From positions 1,302,001 to 1,366,000 of the forward strand of contig NZ_CP163444.1 of the NCBI RefSeq assembly GCF_041053105.1: a stretch of 64,000 bases of DNA, written 5' to 3'. This DNA comes from Streptomyces sp. R44. GTDB taxonomy: Bacteria > Actinomycetota > Actinomycetes > Streptomycetales > Streptomycetaceae. This document shows positions 26,449 through 34,812 of this stretch, piece by piece. A program made the translations under genes and the position numbers. The notes under the pieces are model-generated. The model ran no database searches. It saw nothing but the letters and a program-made list of their open reading frames with translations, and was not told the DNA's origin. The first letter of the stretch is position 1. Every line of letters begins with the position of its first letter.

Positions 26449-27099
26449 TCAGCCGACCTGGAAGGTGTACGTGGCGGAGGTCGGGCCGACCGGGGTGCCG
26501 TTCGTCAGGGTGCCGCTGACGGCGAAGGTCGCGGTGTACGAACCGGCCTTGGTGAAGACCCAGTTGGCGTGGTCGTGCTCTCCGGCGGCGATGTCGCGGG
26601 TGTTGGCGACGGTGGCGTCCCCGCTGTCGTAGGAGCGGTTGTTCCTGGGGCACAGGCCGTTCTTGTAGACGGTGAGCTTGCCGGGCCCGCTCAGGGAGAC
26701 CAGCTTGACCTGCACCGTGTCGCTCCGGAAGACGCCGGCGGTGAGGTGCTCGCCGGATATGCCGGGCCAGAGCAGGTCGGCGTTCTGGGTCTGCGGCAGG
26801 CGGTACACGGTGCTTCCCGCCGTGCCGAGGTGGCTGTAGCAGGTGCCGGTGGGCACGGTGTAGGCGGCGGCCGGAAGGGCCCGGAGGACGACGTCGGCCG
26901 GGGCGTACTCGACGCCCGGGGTCACGGACTCGTCGTGGACGTGGAGCGCGAGGCCGGTGCCGTCGTACTCGACGTCGAGGACGTCGACGTGCCCCGTGGA
27001 GAGGGTGGTCCCGGCGGCGTGGGCGGCGGTGAGTCCGCCGACGGCGAGGGTCGCGGCGACGGTTCCGGCGAGAGTGAGAGAACGCGTGAAGGCACGCAA
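26449..27099 (-). CDS. Secreted single-repeat actinobacterial surface-domain protein
   Basis: 216 residues from a TTG start at 27099, chosen because AAGGGGGG lies six bases upstream and because it gives a clean signal peptide (RAFTRSLTLAGTVAATLAVG, cut near AHA-AG). One repeat domain fills the rest: LSTGHVDVLDVEYDG, DLLWPGISGEHL, SLSGPGKLTVYKN and HDHANWVFTKAGSYTATF. No sortase motif or membrane tail, so the protein should be released or held by partners. First gene of the operon, directly behind the Zur-like box, and separated from the rest by a hairpin. An in-frame TTG at 27141 is a less likely leaderless start. Confidence 0.87.
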   Translation of the reverse strand: MRAFTRSLTLAGTVAATLAVGGLTAAHAAGTTLSTGHVDVLDVEYDGTGLALHVHDESVTPGVEYAPADVVLRALPAAAYTVPTGTCYSHLGTAGSTVYRLPQTQNADLLWPGISGEHLTAGVFRSDTVQVKLVSLSGPGKLTVYKNGLCPRNNRSYDSGDATVANTRDIAAGEHDHANWVFTKAGSYTATFAVSGTLTNGTPVGPTSATYTFQVG

Positions 27100-27147
27100 A
27101 AGAAGCCCCCCTTGGGCAAGTGGTTGAGTGTGCGCGAACAAGGGAGA

Positions 27148-27176
27148 CGATAATCGTTTTCATTAAGAGCTGACAA
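27148..27176 (-). promoter_or_regulatory. Promoter with overlapping Zur-like box of the metal-uptake operon
   Basis: On the minus strand TGAAAACGATTATCG (27148-27162) is an AT-rich 7-1-7 dyad very like Fur/Zur-family boxes (TGAAAATGATTTTCA type), conspicuous in this GC-rich DNA. A TTGTCA -35 at 27171-27176 is 17 bp from a TTATCG -10 at 27148-27153, so the box covers the spacer and -10. Zinc-loaded Zur would block the promoter; the assignment to Zur rather than a Fur paralogue is inferred from the transporter class. Confidence 0.75.
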
Positions 27177-27213
27177 GCGAGCCCCCGGAGCCGAGGCCGG
27201 GGCCCTGAGCCGA

Positions 27214-27257
27214 GGCCGGGTCCGGCGGCCGCTCTGCCGCACGGACGGACCCCGGCC
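27214..27257 (-). terminator. Hairpin downstream of the DUF1062 gene
   Basis: GGCCGGGTCCG and CGGACCCCGGCC arms (one bulged base) enclose a second small hairpin just after the DUF1062 stop. Likely terminator, insulating that gene from the Zur-type promoter. Confidence 0.6.
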
Positions 27258-27266
27258 CGAGAGGGA

Positions 27267-27815
27267 TCAGCGCTTCAGCGTGAAGGTGAAGTCGCCGGAG
27301 AGCCTGCCGCTCAGCCGGACCGCAGAGACGAGACTCCCCTCCGCGATCAGCTGCTCGACCTCGGCCCGCGCGAGGCCGCAGCCCTCGGCGATCAGTCGCG
27401 TCGGCCGGACGGGGATCCGGGCCGCGAAGCGGACCGATACGTCCAGCACCTCACGGTCCGGGTGGTCCGACCCGCCCGTGTCCAGGCGCCAGGCGCCGTC
27501 CCAGTCGAGGGCGATGCGGTTGCGCCGCAGGACGGCCGGATCCTGGAGCAACTCGGCTGCCAGGGAGAGGTCGTTGGCATGCAGGCGGTCGAGCAGCTCG
27601 GGCCGTACGGAGCGCACGTTCGCCCGCTCCAGGAGCGTGAGCTTCGCGGTCTCCCCGCAGGAGGCGCAGAGCACGAGGAGCCAGGCGTCGAGGAGCTTGT
27701 GGTGGGCGTTGACACGGAACTTGCCGTTCGCCCGGAAGCGTTCGGACGCGCACGTGTGGCAACGCCGGAGGACGAGCGGAAGGCCGGTGGGCATGACGAA
27801 CCAGGTGGTGAGCAC
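27267..27815 (-). CDS. DUF1062 zinc-ribbon-like protein
   Basis: 182 residues matching DUF1062. Two cysteine pairs, C19/C22 (CHTC) and C50/C53 (CASC), flank the family stretch FRVNAHHKLLDAWLLVLC and would build a zinc ribbon. Function of the family is unknown. It sits upstream of the Zur-type metal-uptake operon on the same strand, but a terminator and the operon's own promoter separate them. No Zur-like box is seen before this gene. Confidence 0.87.
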   Translation of the reverse strand: MLTTWFVMPTGLPLVLRRCHTCASERFRANGKFRVNAHHKLLDAWLLVLCASCGETAKLTLLERANVRSVRPELLDRLHANDLSLAAELLQDPAVLRRNRIALDWDGAWRLDTGGSDHPDREVLDVSVRFAARIPVRPTRLIAEGCGLARAEVEQLIAEGSLVSAVRLSGRLSGDFTFTLKR

Positions 27816-28013
27816 AGAAGGACACCGGTTTCGGTGAGAAGTCCGCAGCAGGAAGCAGCGCGGCGCAGCGACGCGACGCGCGACCGATCAGCGCTCGGGG
27901 GTCTCACACGGTGTACAACGGCACGTCCTTGCCCAGACGACGGGTTCGTCAGCACGGTAGGCGCGCCCGAGGGTGCCGCTCCACCGATTTTCGGCTCCGT
28001 CCCCGCCGACGAC

Positions 28014-28055
28014 ACGAGGGGCCGGCCGCACGCGTGCGCGTGGCCGGCCCCTCGT
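28014..28055 (-). terminator. Rho-independent-like hairpin after aminopeptidase P
   Basis: Perfect 14-bp arms (ACGAGGGGCCGGCC at 28014-28027, complement at 28042-28055), 14-nt loop, 16 bp past the stop of the minus-strand aminopeptidase gene. No T-run, as usual in Streptomyces. Confidence 0.8.
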
Positions 28056-28070
28056 GGGCGCGACGGATGC

Positions 28071-29483
28071 TCAGCCCGCGAACCGGGCCATCCATGCCTC
28101 GACCTCGGTGGAGGAGCGCGGCAGTCCGGCGGACAGGTTCTCGTGGCCGTCCTCGGTGACGACGAGGTCGTCCTCGATGCGGACGCCGATGCCGCGCCAC
28201 TCCTCGGGCACGGTCAGGTCGTCCGGCTGGAAGTACAGGCCGGGCTCGACGGTGAGCACCATGCCCGGTTCGAGGACGCCGTCGACGTACTCCTCCGTGC
28301 GGGCCTGGGCGCAGTCGTGGACGTCCAGGCCGAGCATGTGGCCGGTGCCGGCCATGGTGAAGCGGCGCTGGAGGCCGAGCTCGTAGGCCCGGTCGACGGG
28401 GCCCTCGATGAAGCCCCACTCGACGAGGCGCGCCGTCAGGTGACGCTGGGAGGCCTCGTGGAAGTCGCGGTACGGGGCACCCGGCTTCACCGCGGCCATG
28501 CCGGCCTCCTGGGCCTCGTACACGGCGTCGTACACCTGGCGCTGCACGGGGGTGAAGGTGCCGCTGATGGGGAGGGTGCGGGTGACGTCGGCGGTGTAGA
28601 GGGAGTGCGTCTCCACGCCGGCGTCGAGGAGGAGCAGCTCGCCGGGGCGCACCGGGCCGTCGTTGTCGGTCCAGTGCATGATCGTGGCGTGGTCGCCGGC
28701 GGCGCAGATCGAGCCGTAGCCGACGTGGTTGCCCTCCAGGCGGGCCCGGCGGAAGAAGGTGCCCTCGATCCACCGCTCGGAGGAGGCGATCGCCCGGGAG
28801 AGCTCGGCGACGCAGTCGGTGAAGCCGCGGACGGTGGAGTCCACCGCCTTGCGCATCTCGCCGAGCTCCCACGCGTCCTTGACGAGGCGGAGGTCGCTGA
28901 GCGCGCCCTCCAGCTCGGCGTCGCGCTCCTCGTCGGTGGTGACGGCGGCTTCGAGGGCCGGGTCGATGCCGCGGACGATGCGGGTCGGCAGGCCGGAGCC
29001 GGCGGCCAGGTCCTCGGTGATGGTGCGGACGTCGCGGCAGGGCAGTCCGAGGACGGTCTCGGCCTCGGCGAGGGAGCGGCGGCGGCCCATCCACAGCTCG
29101 GCGGTGTAGCCGATCCAGAACTCGTCGTTGTCGCGGCTGTCGCGGGGCAGCTGGTAGCAGTAGGCGTCGTGGCCGCCGTCGGCGCGGGGTTCGAGGACGA
29201 GCGCGCCGTCGCGGGCCTGGTCGCCGGTCATGTGCACATAGCCGGAGTACGGGCGGAACGGGTAGGTGTCGTCGTTGGAGCGGACCTTGAGGTTGCCCGA
29301 GGGGACGATGAGGCGCTCGCCGGGGAAGAGCGCGGAGAGCGCGGCGCGGCGTCCGGCCGCGTACGGTGCCTGCTCGGCCGGTTCGAGATCGTGCCGCTCG
29401 GTGTCCGCCCACCCCGTCCTCATCAGAGCGGAGAGCTCCTCGGAGACGCCGTTGTAGAGGCCGTTCTTGCGACCCTTCGCCAC
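28071..29483 (-). CDS. pepP: Xaa-Pro aminopeptidase (aminopeptidase P)
   Basis: 470 residues, M24 peptidase with the pita-bread fold. The five metal ligands are visible: DAGVE and ADVTRTLP (two Asp), GTGHMLGLDVHD (His), TVEPGLYF and RIEDDLVV (two Glu). It removes an N-terminal residue ahead of proline; cytosolic, no signal peptide. N-terminal domain with AGRRAALSALFPGERL as in Streptomyces PepP proteins. GTG at 29483 is chosen; GTG at 29492, one base after AAGAAGG, is a close alternative. Divergent from the TrmB/LuxR-like regulator, and near a prolyl oligopeptidase at 30648, so proline-peptide breakdown is a local theme. Confidence 0.92.
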   Translation of the reverse strand: MAKGRKNGLYNGVSEELSALMRTGWADTERHDLEPAEQAPYAAGRRAALSALFPGERLIVPSGNLKVRSNDDTYPFRPYSGYVHMTGDQARDGALVLEPRADGGHDAYCYQLPRDSRDNDEFWIGYTAELWMGRRRSLAEAETVLGLPCRDVRTITEDLAAGSGLPTRIVRGIDPALEAAVTTDEERDAELEGALSDLRLVKDAWELGEMRKAVDSTVRGFTDCVAELSRAIASSERWIEGTFFRRARLEGNHVGYGSICAAGDHATIMHWTDNDGPVRPGELLLLDAGVETHSLYTADVTRTLPISGTFTPVQRQVYDAVYEAQEAGMAAVKPGAPYRDFHEASQRHLTARLVEWGFIEGPVDRAYELGLQRRFTMAGTGHMLGLDVHDCAQARTEEYVDGVLEPGMVLTVEPGLYFQPDDLTVPEEWRGIGVRIEDDLVVTEDGHENLSAGLPRSSTEVEAWMARFAG

Positions 29484-29629
29484 GTCCTGCACCTTCTTCC
29501 GGATACGTTCTGGGCCGCCGGTCGTCGGCGGCACCCGGACGGTACTCCGCCGTGGGGCCCCGGGGCGCCCGGATCGGACAGTGGCACGGATCGGCCACAC
29601 CCGGGCGGCGGAGGCGGCCGGGGCCGGTC

Positions 29630-29642
29630 GATAATGCGGTCC
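29630..29642 (+). promoter_or_regulatory. -10 element of the TrmB/LuxR-like regulator, leaderless start
   Basis: GATAAT at 29630-29635 is a near-consensus -10. Transcription starting about seven bases later would begin at the ATG at 29643, giving a leaderless mRNA and explaining the absence of a ribosome site there. Confidence 0.6.
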
Positions 29643-30641
29643 ATGGCGAACGAGAAGCTCGGTGAGGCGCTCCGGCTCCTGGGGATCGGCGACGAGGCCC
29701 GGCGGGTCTACGTCCGGCTCCTGGAGCTGGGGCCTGCGCCGCTGAGCGCGATCGGTGCCGCGGCCGGTCTCGACGGTGCGGAGCTTTCTGCGGCGTACGG
29801 GGAGCTGGTCGACGCGGGCCTGGCGAGCCCGGCGGCGCAGGGCCCGGACCTGGTGGCGCCGGTGCCTCCGGCCGCGGGCCTGGAGATCCTGGGCCGGCAC
29901 CGGGCGGCCGAGCTCGACGAGTCGCGGATCACGGTCGGGGGCGCCTTCGAGTCGTTCCGGCGGCAGCGGCTCGCCGCGTACAACGACGATCTGGTGGAGG
30001 TCGTGACCGGCGACGCGATCGGTCCCCGGAGCCGGCAGGCCTGGGCGAGTGCCCGTGAGCAGATCCGGCAGTTCGACACGCCTCCGTACACGCCCATCCC
30101 GGGCTCGACGGACGACGCGCTCGCGACGCTGGCGCGGGGGGTGACCCAGCGGGTCATCTACTCCCAGGCGTCCCTGGAGCATCCGGACAAGATGCGGACG
30201 GTCATCGAGCCGTGCATCGAGGCGGGCGAGCAGGCCCGGGTGCTGCCGCAGCTCCCGGTGAAGCTCATGATCATCGACGAGGCGTACGCGCTGGTGTCCC
30301 TGTCGATCAGGGAGGCCGACGTGCACAACACGATGCTGGTCGTGCAGCCCTGCGGGCTGCTCTCCGCGCTCGTGGCCCTCTTCGAGCAGACCTGGCGGAG
30401 CGCCCTGCCGTTCCACGGCCGCACGGCCCGTCCGGCGGGCGTGCTGCCCGCCGGACTGCTGCCCGCCGACCGCCGGCTCCTCTGGCTGCTCGCGGGCGGC
30501 GCGAGCGACGACGTCATCGCCCGGGAGATCGGGGTCAGCCGCCGTACGCTCTTCCGCCGGATCCAGGTGCTGATGGCCCGGCTGGGTGCCACGAGCCGTT
30601 TCCAGATGGCGCTGCAGGCGCAGCGCCAGGGCTGGTTGTGA
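29643..30641 (+). CDS. Transcriptional regulator with TrmB-like head and LuxR-like tail
   Basis: 332 residues. N-terminal winged-helix of the TrmB kind (ALRLLGIGDEARRVYVRLLE), a middle sensor region (about 90-260) without recognised motif, and a C-terminal helix-turn-helix (ADRRLLWLLAGGASDDVIAR, then GVSRRTLFRRIQVLMARLG) of the LuxR/GerE type. This two-DNA-binding-domain plan is frequent in Streptomyces orphan regulators. ATG at 29643 is chosen because of the -10 element seven bases before it; an in-frame ATG at 29634 is possible. Divergent from pepP and next to the prolyl oligopeptidase, either of which may be a target. Confidence 0.88.
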   Translation: MANEKLGEALRLLGIGDEARRVYVRLLELGPAPLSAIGAAAGLDGAELSAAYGELVDAGLASPAAQGPDLVAPVPPAAGLEILGRHRAAELDESRITVGGAFESFRRQRLAAYNDDLVEVVTGDAIGPRSRQAWASAREQIRQFDTPPYTPIPGSTDDALATLARGVTQRVIYSQASLEHPDKMRTVIEPCIEAGEQARVLPQLPVKLMIIDEAYALVSLSIREADVHNTMLVVQPCGLLSALVALFEQTWRSALPFHGRTARPAGVLPAGLLPADRRLLWLLAGGASDDVIAREIGVSRRTLFRRIQVLMARLGATSRFQMALQAQRQGWL

Positions 30642-30647
30642 GACCCC

Positions 30648-32660
30648 TCAGGTGAGGTGCCGCCGGAGGAAGGTGTGCACGAGGGCGCTGTTGTGGGCGG
30701 CCTGTTCGTTGTCCCCGGCGCCCGCGTGGCCGCCGCCGGTGTTCTCGTGGAAGAGGACGGGGTGACCGAGTTCCCGCAGCCGGGCCGCCGTCTTGCGGGC
30801 GTGGCCGGGGTGGACGCGGTCGTCGCGGGTGGAGGTCATCAGGAGCACCGGCGGGTAGGCCCGGTCGGCCGTGAGCCGGTGGTACGGGGAGAGCTCGCGC
30901 AGGTGGGCGAGGTCGGCGGCGTCGTCCGGGTCGCCGTACTCGGCGATCCAGGACGCGCCCGCGAGGAGCTTGTGGAAGCGGGTCATGTCGAGCAGCGGGA
31001 CCTGCGCGACGATCGCGCCGAACAGCTCCGGGTGGCGGGTGAGCATCGCGCCCATGAGCAGGCCGCCGTTGCTGCCGCCGGAGGCGCCGAGCCGGTCCGG
31101 GGTGGTGATGCCCCGGGCGACGAGGTCCCTGGCGACGGCCGCGAAGTCCTCGAAGGCCCGCGGCCGGTCCGCGCGCAGGGCGGCCTGGTGCCAGTCCGGT
31201 CCGTACTCGCCGCCGCCGCGGATGTTCGCGATGACGTACGTGCCGCCGCCCTCCAGCCAGGCGCGGCCGGTGACGGCGCCGTAGTAGGGGGTGAGGGAGA
31301 CCTCGAAGCCTCCGTAGCCGTAGAGCAGGGTGGGGCCGGGGCCGGTGACGGCGTGGTCGGGGCCGATGACGAAGTACGGCACGCGGGTGCCGTCGGCGGA
31401 GGTCGCGAAGTGCTGCTCGACCGTGAGTCCGGCGGTGTCGAAGCGGTCCGGGGCCTGCTTGAGGACCTCCGTGTCGCCGCCGATGTGCCCGCGGTGGAGG
31501 CTGGACGGCTGGAGGAAGCCGGACACGTCGAGGAAGTACTCGTCGGAGACGTCCGGGTCGGTGTCCACGACGCCGACGGCGGAGAGCGCCGGGACGCCGA
31601 CGAGCGGGGTGCGCGTCCAGCCGGCGCCGTCGGCGCCGGGGGTGAGGACCTCGATGCGGGCGCTGACGTCCCGCATCGTCTCCAGGATCAGATGGTGCCG
31701 GGTCCAGGAGTGCCCGGCGAGCGCCGTCCGCGCGTCGGGGGTGAACAGCACCTCGGGGGTGCGGTCGCCGGCGAGGAAGGCGTCGAAGCCGAACGCGAGG
31801 AGGGAACCGGTCGGCTGCCCGAGCCACTCGGACTTCAGGGTGACGAGCAGGTGCCGGCGGTGGGCGTGGACGAGGGCGTCGTCGGGGACGTCGATGCGTA
31901 CGGTCGTGCCGTCGGGCTCCAGGAGGTACGTCTCGCTGCGGAAGAAGTCCAGCGAGCGGCCGACGAAGTCCCGCTCGAAGCCGGGGGTGTCGTCCCGGTA
32001 CCCCCAGGCCGACACGTCGCCGTCCTCCGCCTCGTACACGAGCTCGGACTCCTCGATCGGCGTGCCCCGCCGCCAGCGGCGGACCGTGCGCGGGTAGCCG
32101 GAGTCGGTCAGCGAGCCCGGGCCGGTGTCCGTGCCGACGAAGACGGTGTCGGCGTCGATCCAGCCGATCCGCGTCTTCGCCTCCGGCACCCGGAAGCCGT
32201 CCTCGACGAACTCCCGCGTGGCGAGGTCGAATTCGCGGACCACGACGGCGTCGCCGCCGTCCCGGGACAGCCGCACCAGAGCCCGGTCGTAGGCGGGGCG
32301 GCGCACCCGCGCCCCGTCCCACACCCACTTCTCGCCCTCCGCGGCGGCGAGCGCGTCGACGTCGAGGAGGACCTCCCACTCGGGCGCGTCCTTGCGGTAC
32401 TGCTCCAGGGTCGTGCGCCGCCACACCCCGCGCACGTGCTCGGCGTCGCGCCAGAAGTTGTAGAGGTGGGCACCGCGCCGCGTGGTGTACGGGATGCGGT
32501 CCGAGGCGTCGAGCACCTCCCTCACGCGCGCCTTCAGCGGGGCGAACCCGGCGTCGGCGGCCAGCACGTCCGCCGTCTCGGCGTTCCGCTCGGCCACCCA
32601 CGCGAGGGCGGCCTCGCCGGAGATGTCTTCCAGCCACAGGTACGGGTCGTCATCGCTCAC
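30648..32660 (-). CDS. Prolyl oligopeptidase family serine peptidase (S9A)
   Basis: 670 residues, close to the usual length. N-terminal beta-propeller (starting DPYLWLEDISGEAALAWV) and C-terminal alpha/beta hydrolase domain. Catalytic triad: S530 in GASGGSNGGLL, D613 or D614 in TSTRDDRVHPGH, H645 in GGGHAGAGDNEQ. Cleaves short peptides after proline; no signal peptide, so cytosolic. Converges on the TrmB/LuxR-like regulator with only 6 bp between stops. Together with pepP it suggests a proline-peptide salvage pair, though transcribed separately. Confidence 0.95.
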   Translation of the reverse strand: MSDDDPYLWLEDISGEAALAWVAERNAETADVLAADAGFAPLKARVREVLDASDRIPYTTRRGAHLYNFWRDAEHVRGVWRRTTLEQYRKDAPEWEVLLDVDALAAAEGEKWVWDGARVRRPAYDRALVRLSRDGGDAVVVREFDLATREFVEDGFRVPEAKTRIGWIDADTVFVGTDTGPGSLTDSGYPRTVRRWRRGTPIEESELVYEAEDGDVSAWGYRDDTPGFERDFVGRSLDFFRSETYLLEPDGTTVRIDVPDDALVHAHRRHLLVTLKSEWLGQPTGSLLAFGFDAFLAGDRTPEVLFTPDARTALAGHSWTRHHLILETMRDVSARIEVLTPGADGAGWTRTPLVGVPALSAVGVVDTDPDVSDEYFLDVSGFLQPSSLHRGHIGGDTEVLKQAPDRFDTAGLTVEQHFATSADGTRVPYFVIGPDHAVTGPGPTLLYGYGGFEVSLTPYYGAVTGRAWLEGGGTYVIANIRGGGEYGPDWHQAALRADRPRAFEDFAAVARDLVARGITTPDRLGASGGSNGGLLMGAMLTRHPELFGAIVAQVPLLDMTRFHKLLAGASWIAEYGDPDDAADLAHLRELSPYHRLTADRAYPPVLLMTSTRDDRVHPGHARKTAARLRELGHPVLFHENTGGGHAGAGDNEQAAHNSALVHTFLRRHLT

Positions 32661-32684
32661 CCCCGTATTGTGCAGGTTCGGGCG

Positions 32685-33233
32685 TCAGCTCCGGCTTTCG
32701 CGGCGCAGCCGTACGGCGAGGTGGTGCTGGAGCGGCCGGCCGACGGCGGCCAGGTCGTGCACGAAGTCGAGGGTGTCCTCGCCGGTGAGCGTGTAGCGGC
32801 GGCGGGTGGCGTCGACCTGCTTGGCGGTGGGCGCGAGGGCGACCTCGTGGGTGGTGAGGTCGACGGTGGTGCCGTCCGCGTGGCCGACGGCGATCTCCGC
32901 GATGCCGGTGGGCTGGGTGATCAGTGCCTCGACGCGCCCCTCGGGCTGCAGCCGCCACCAGCCGCTCTCCCGGGCCGAGGGCCGCAGCGGGGTGCCGGCC
33001 TCGTCGATGAGCCAGGCCCGCGCCTCGTAGTGCAGAAAGGGGCGCCCGTCATGGCTGAAGGTGACCTCCTGCTCGTACGCGAACTCCTCGGCGAGCGAGG
33101 GATAGCCGCCGCGCCCCCGCCCGGTCCAGGTCCCGAGCAGCCAGGTCACCGGGGCGAGCAGCGCGTGCGGCGCGGGCGCCTCGTCCGGCCGGAACGCGTC
33201 GGGATAGGGGTGCTGCCGGTCGCGGTCGTTCAT
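32685..33233 (-). CDS. Nitrobindin-like heme-binding beta-barrel protein
   Basis: 182 residues, FABP-like/UPF0678 family. The hallmark [12 protein letters not shown] motif is at about residues 34-45, followed by alternating strand pattern, and a late histidine pair ([10 protein letters not shown], about residue 172), a plausible heme ligand by comparison with nitrobindins, which bind ferric heme and react with nitric oxide or peroxynitrite. ATG at 33233. Downstream of a membrane protein gene on the same strand, 62 bp apart. Confidence 0.85.
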   Translation of the reverse strand: MNDRDRQHPYPDAFRPDEAPAPHALLAPVTWLLGTWTGRGRGGYPSLAEEFAYEQEVTFSHDGRPFLHYEARAWLIDEAGTPLRPSARESGWWRLQPEGRVEALITQPTGIAEIAVGHADGTTVDLTTHEVALAPTAKQVDATRRRYTLTGEDTLDFVHDLAAVGRPLQHHLAVRLRRESRS

Positions 33234-33273
33234 GGGGTGCGCTCCTGGGTCGGGACCTGTGCCGTACGGCAGC

Positions 33274-33337
33274 TTAGGCGGCGGCGTTCGGCAGCTCAGG
33301 CAGCGGCGTTCGGCGCTTCGGCCGCGGCGTTCGGCGC
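33274..33337 (-). repeat. 21-bp tandem repeat crossing a stop codon
   Basis: On the minus strand three units of 21-22 bp built on GCGCCGAACGCCGC: 33337-33317, 33316-33296 and 33295-33274. The second unit ends in the TGA of the membrane protein; the third lies after it and ends in TAA. The coding part gives EAPNAAA-type heptapeptides. Confidence 0.75.
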
Positions 33338-34453
33338 GCCCCGCAGCGAGAGCCGGAGGACCGTGGTGGCCACGGCGCCGGCCGCGAGGCCGAAGGTGAG
33401 CGCGGCCGGGACGCCGTTGCCGATGCCGGCGGAGAAGTGGAGCAGGCCCTGCTGGGGGCCCGCCTGGACGACGGCGATCCGGAGGAGCTGGCTCGCGAGG
33501 AGCCCGAGGACGGTGGCGCAGACCGCGCCGGCCGCCATGGCGGGGAGCGTGGCCCGGGTGAGGAGCCCGGGCAGCGTCCGCAGGGCCCACCAGACGACGA
33601 CGAGCAGGAGGACGTCGGAGGCACGGTAGAGGAGCCACTCGCCGAGCGGGCCGCCCTCCGGGCCGGACCAGGCGCCGAGCAGCAGCCACTGGCGCAGCAG
33701 GTCGCCCGGCTCGGAGAGGAATCCGCCGTCCGGGGAGAACTCCTGGAGGGCGGCCGCGGCCGAGTGGTACGAGAGGACCACGACGGACAGCGCGATCACG
33801 GCCGTCCCCGCGGTGGCGGCCAGACGCGCGGCGCGGGCCGGGACGTCCGTGCGCGGCAGCGGTTCCGCGCCCCTGGCGGTGATCCGTGCGACGAGGACCG
33901 TGGCCGCCGCCGCGACGAGGCCGACGGCCACCGGGAGCTGTCGCCCGGAGGCGATCACGCTCGCCAGCTGGGGCAGGAAGCGGTAACTGCCGTGCCCCGT
34001 CGAGGCGATCAACCACGGGGCGGACACGGCCAGCGCCAGGGTGCCGGCCACCGCGCCCCAGGCCCACAGCGCGAGGAACGCGGCGGCGGTGCGCCCGCGC
34101 ACCGGCGGCAGCCTGCGGACCAGGAGCAGCGCGCCGAGCACATGGGCGACGAGGACGGTGCCGTACCGGATCTGCAGGCCCGTCGTGTACAGGCCTGCGT
34201 AGTGGCCGCGGTCGTCGCCGCCCATGGTGTCCGCGACGTATCCGGAGACCATCGCGCCCGCGTCGAGGAAGGCCGGCGGGTCGTACGCCCACGGGGCCAG
34301 CCAGCTCTGGAGCTCGGCGACCCGCTCGGCGCCGAGCTGGTCGCCGCTGCCGGGCAGCCGCAGCGCGTCCGCGGTGGCCCCGGCCCACCACAGGAGTGCG
34401 GTGAGCAGCAGCCCGCCGATCAGTGCGGGTATCACCGCGCGCCCGTATGTCAT
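33296..34453 (-). CDS. Multi-pass membrane protein, unknown
   Basis: 385 residues with about eight hydrophobic helices; the first (about 8-27) could be an uncleaved signal. External-looking loops carry many aromatic residues ([36 protein letters not shown]). No conserved catalytic motif recognised. ATG at 34453 follows a GGGGGACAGGA site. The C-terminus ends in an APNAAA repeat produced by a 21-bp duplication. Divergent from the sulfonate leader. Confidence 0.8.
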   Translation of the reverse strand: MTYGRAVIPALIGGLLLTALLWWAGATADALRLPGSGDQLGAERVAELQSWLAPWAYDPPAFLDAGAMVSGYVADTMGGDDRGHYAGLYTTGLQIRYGTVLVAHVLGALLLVRRLPPVRGRTAAAFLALWAWGAVAGTLALAVSAPWLIASTGHGSYRFLPQLASVIASGRQLPVAVGLVAAAATVLVARITARGAEPLPRTDVPARAARLAATAGTAVIALSVVVLSYHSAAAALQEFSPDGGFLSEPGDLLRQWLLLGAWSGPEGGPLGEWLLYRASDVLLLVVVWWALRTLPGLLTRATLPAMAAGAVCATVLGLLASQLLRIAVVQAGPQQGLLHFSAGIGNGVPAALTFGLAAGAVATTVLRLSLRGAPNAAAEAPNAAA

Positions 34454-34576
34454 GTCCTGTCCCCCGTCGTGAACGCGTCCTGTCAACCGGAGACTAGAGC
34501 CTGGTGATCACGCGCGGGGCACGGCCACACGTCGGTTCCGCGGGCGGAGCCCGTGCGTCCAGCGTCCGAGACGCCG

Positions 34577-34605
34577 TTGACCGGGCGCGCGGCGGCCGCT
34601 ACCTT
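34577..34605 (+). promoter_or_regulatory. Promoter of the sulfonate leader and ssu operon
   Basis: TTGACC (34577-34582), exactly 17 bp, then TACCTT (34600-34605): a good housekeeping-type promoter. The expected start point, about seven bases on, falls on the A of the leader peptide ATG at 34612, so the leader is probably read from a leaderless end. Confidence 0.75.
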
Positions 34606-34611
34606 CGCGCC

Positions 34612-34695
34612 ATGTTGCGTACAGCCCTGCTCACCACGCGCGGTCACATCGACCTGCTGCGGGTGGCCTCCGCCGCGTGTCGCCGCGGCTGCTGA
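34612..34695 (+). CDS. Cysteine-ended leader peptide upstream of ssu genes
   Basis: A 27-residue reading frame: it begins MLRTALLTTRGHIDLLRV and ends SAACRRGC-stop. It matches the short peptides I know as putative leader peptides before sulfur-assimilation genes in Streptomyces (LTxRxHxDLxRxxSxxC pattern). The two cysteines near the end suggest that ribosome stalling at low cysteine switches expression of the genes downstream, as shown for mycobacterial cysteine-responsive upstream ORFs. Leaderless start next to a clear promoter; 117 bp before ssuC. Confidence 0.85.
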   Translation: MLRTALLTTRGHIDLLRVASAACRRGC

Positions 34696-34812
34696 CGCCC
34701 TTTCACCTGCACCCCCGCCTCCGCTGAGGCCCTGATCGCCGTGCGCGCGTGTCCGCTCCGCGCCCACGGGCGATGACGCGTACCTTCACCTCCCTCTCCC
34801 CCGGAGTCCGTC

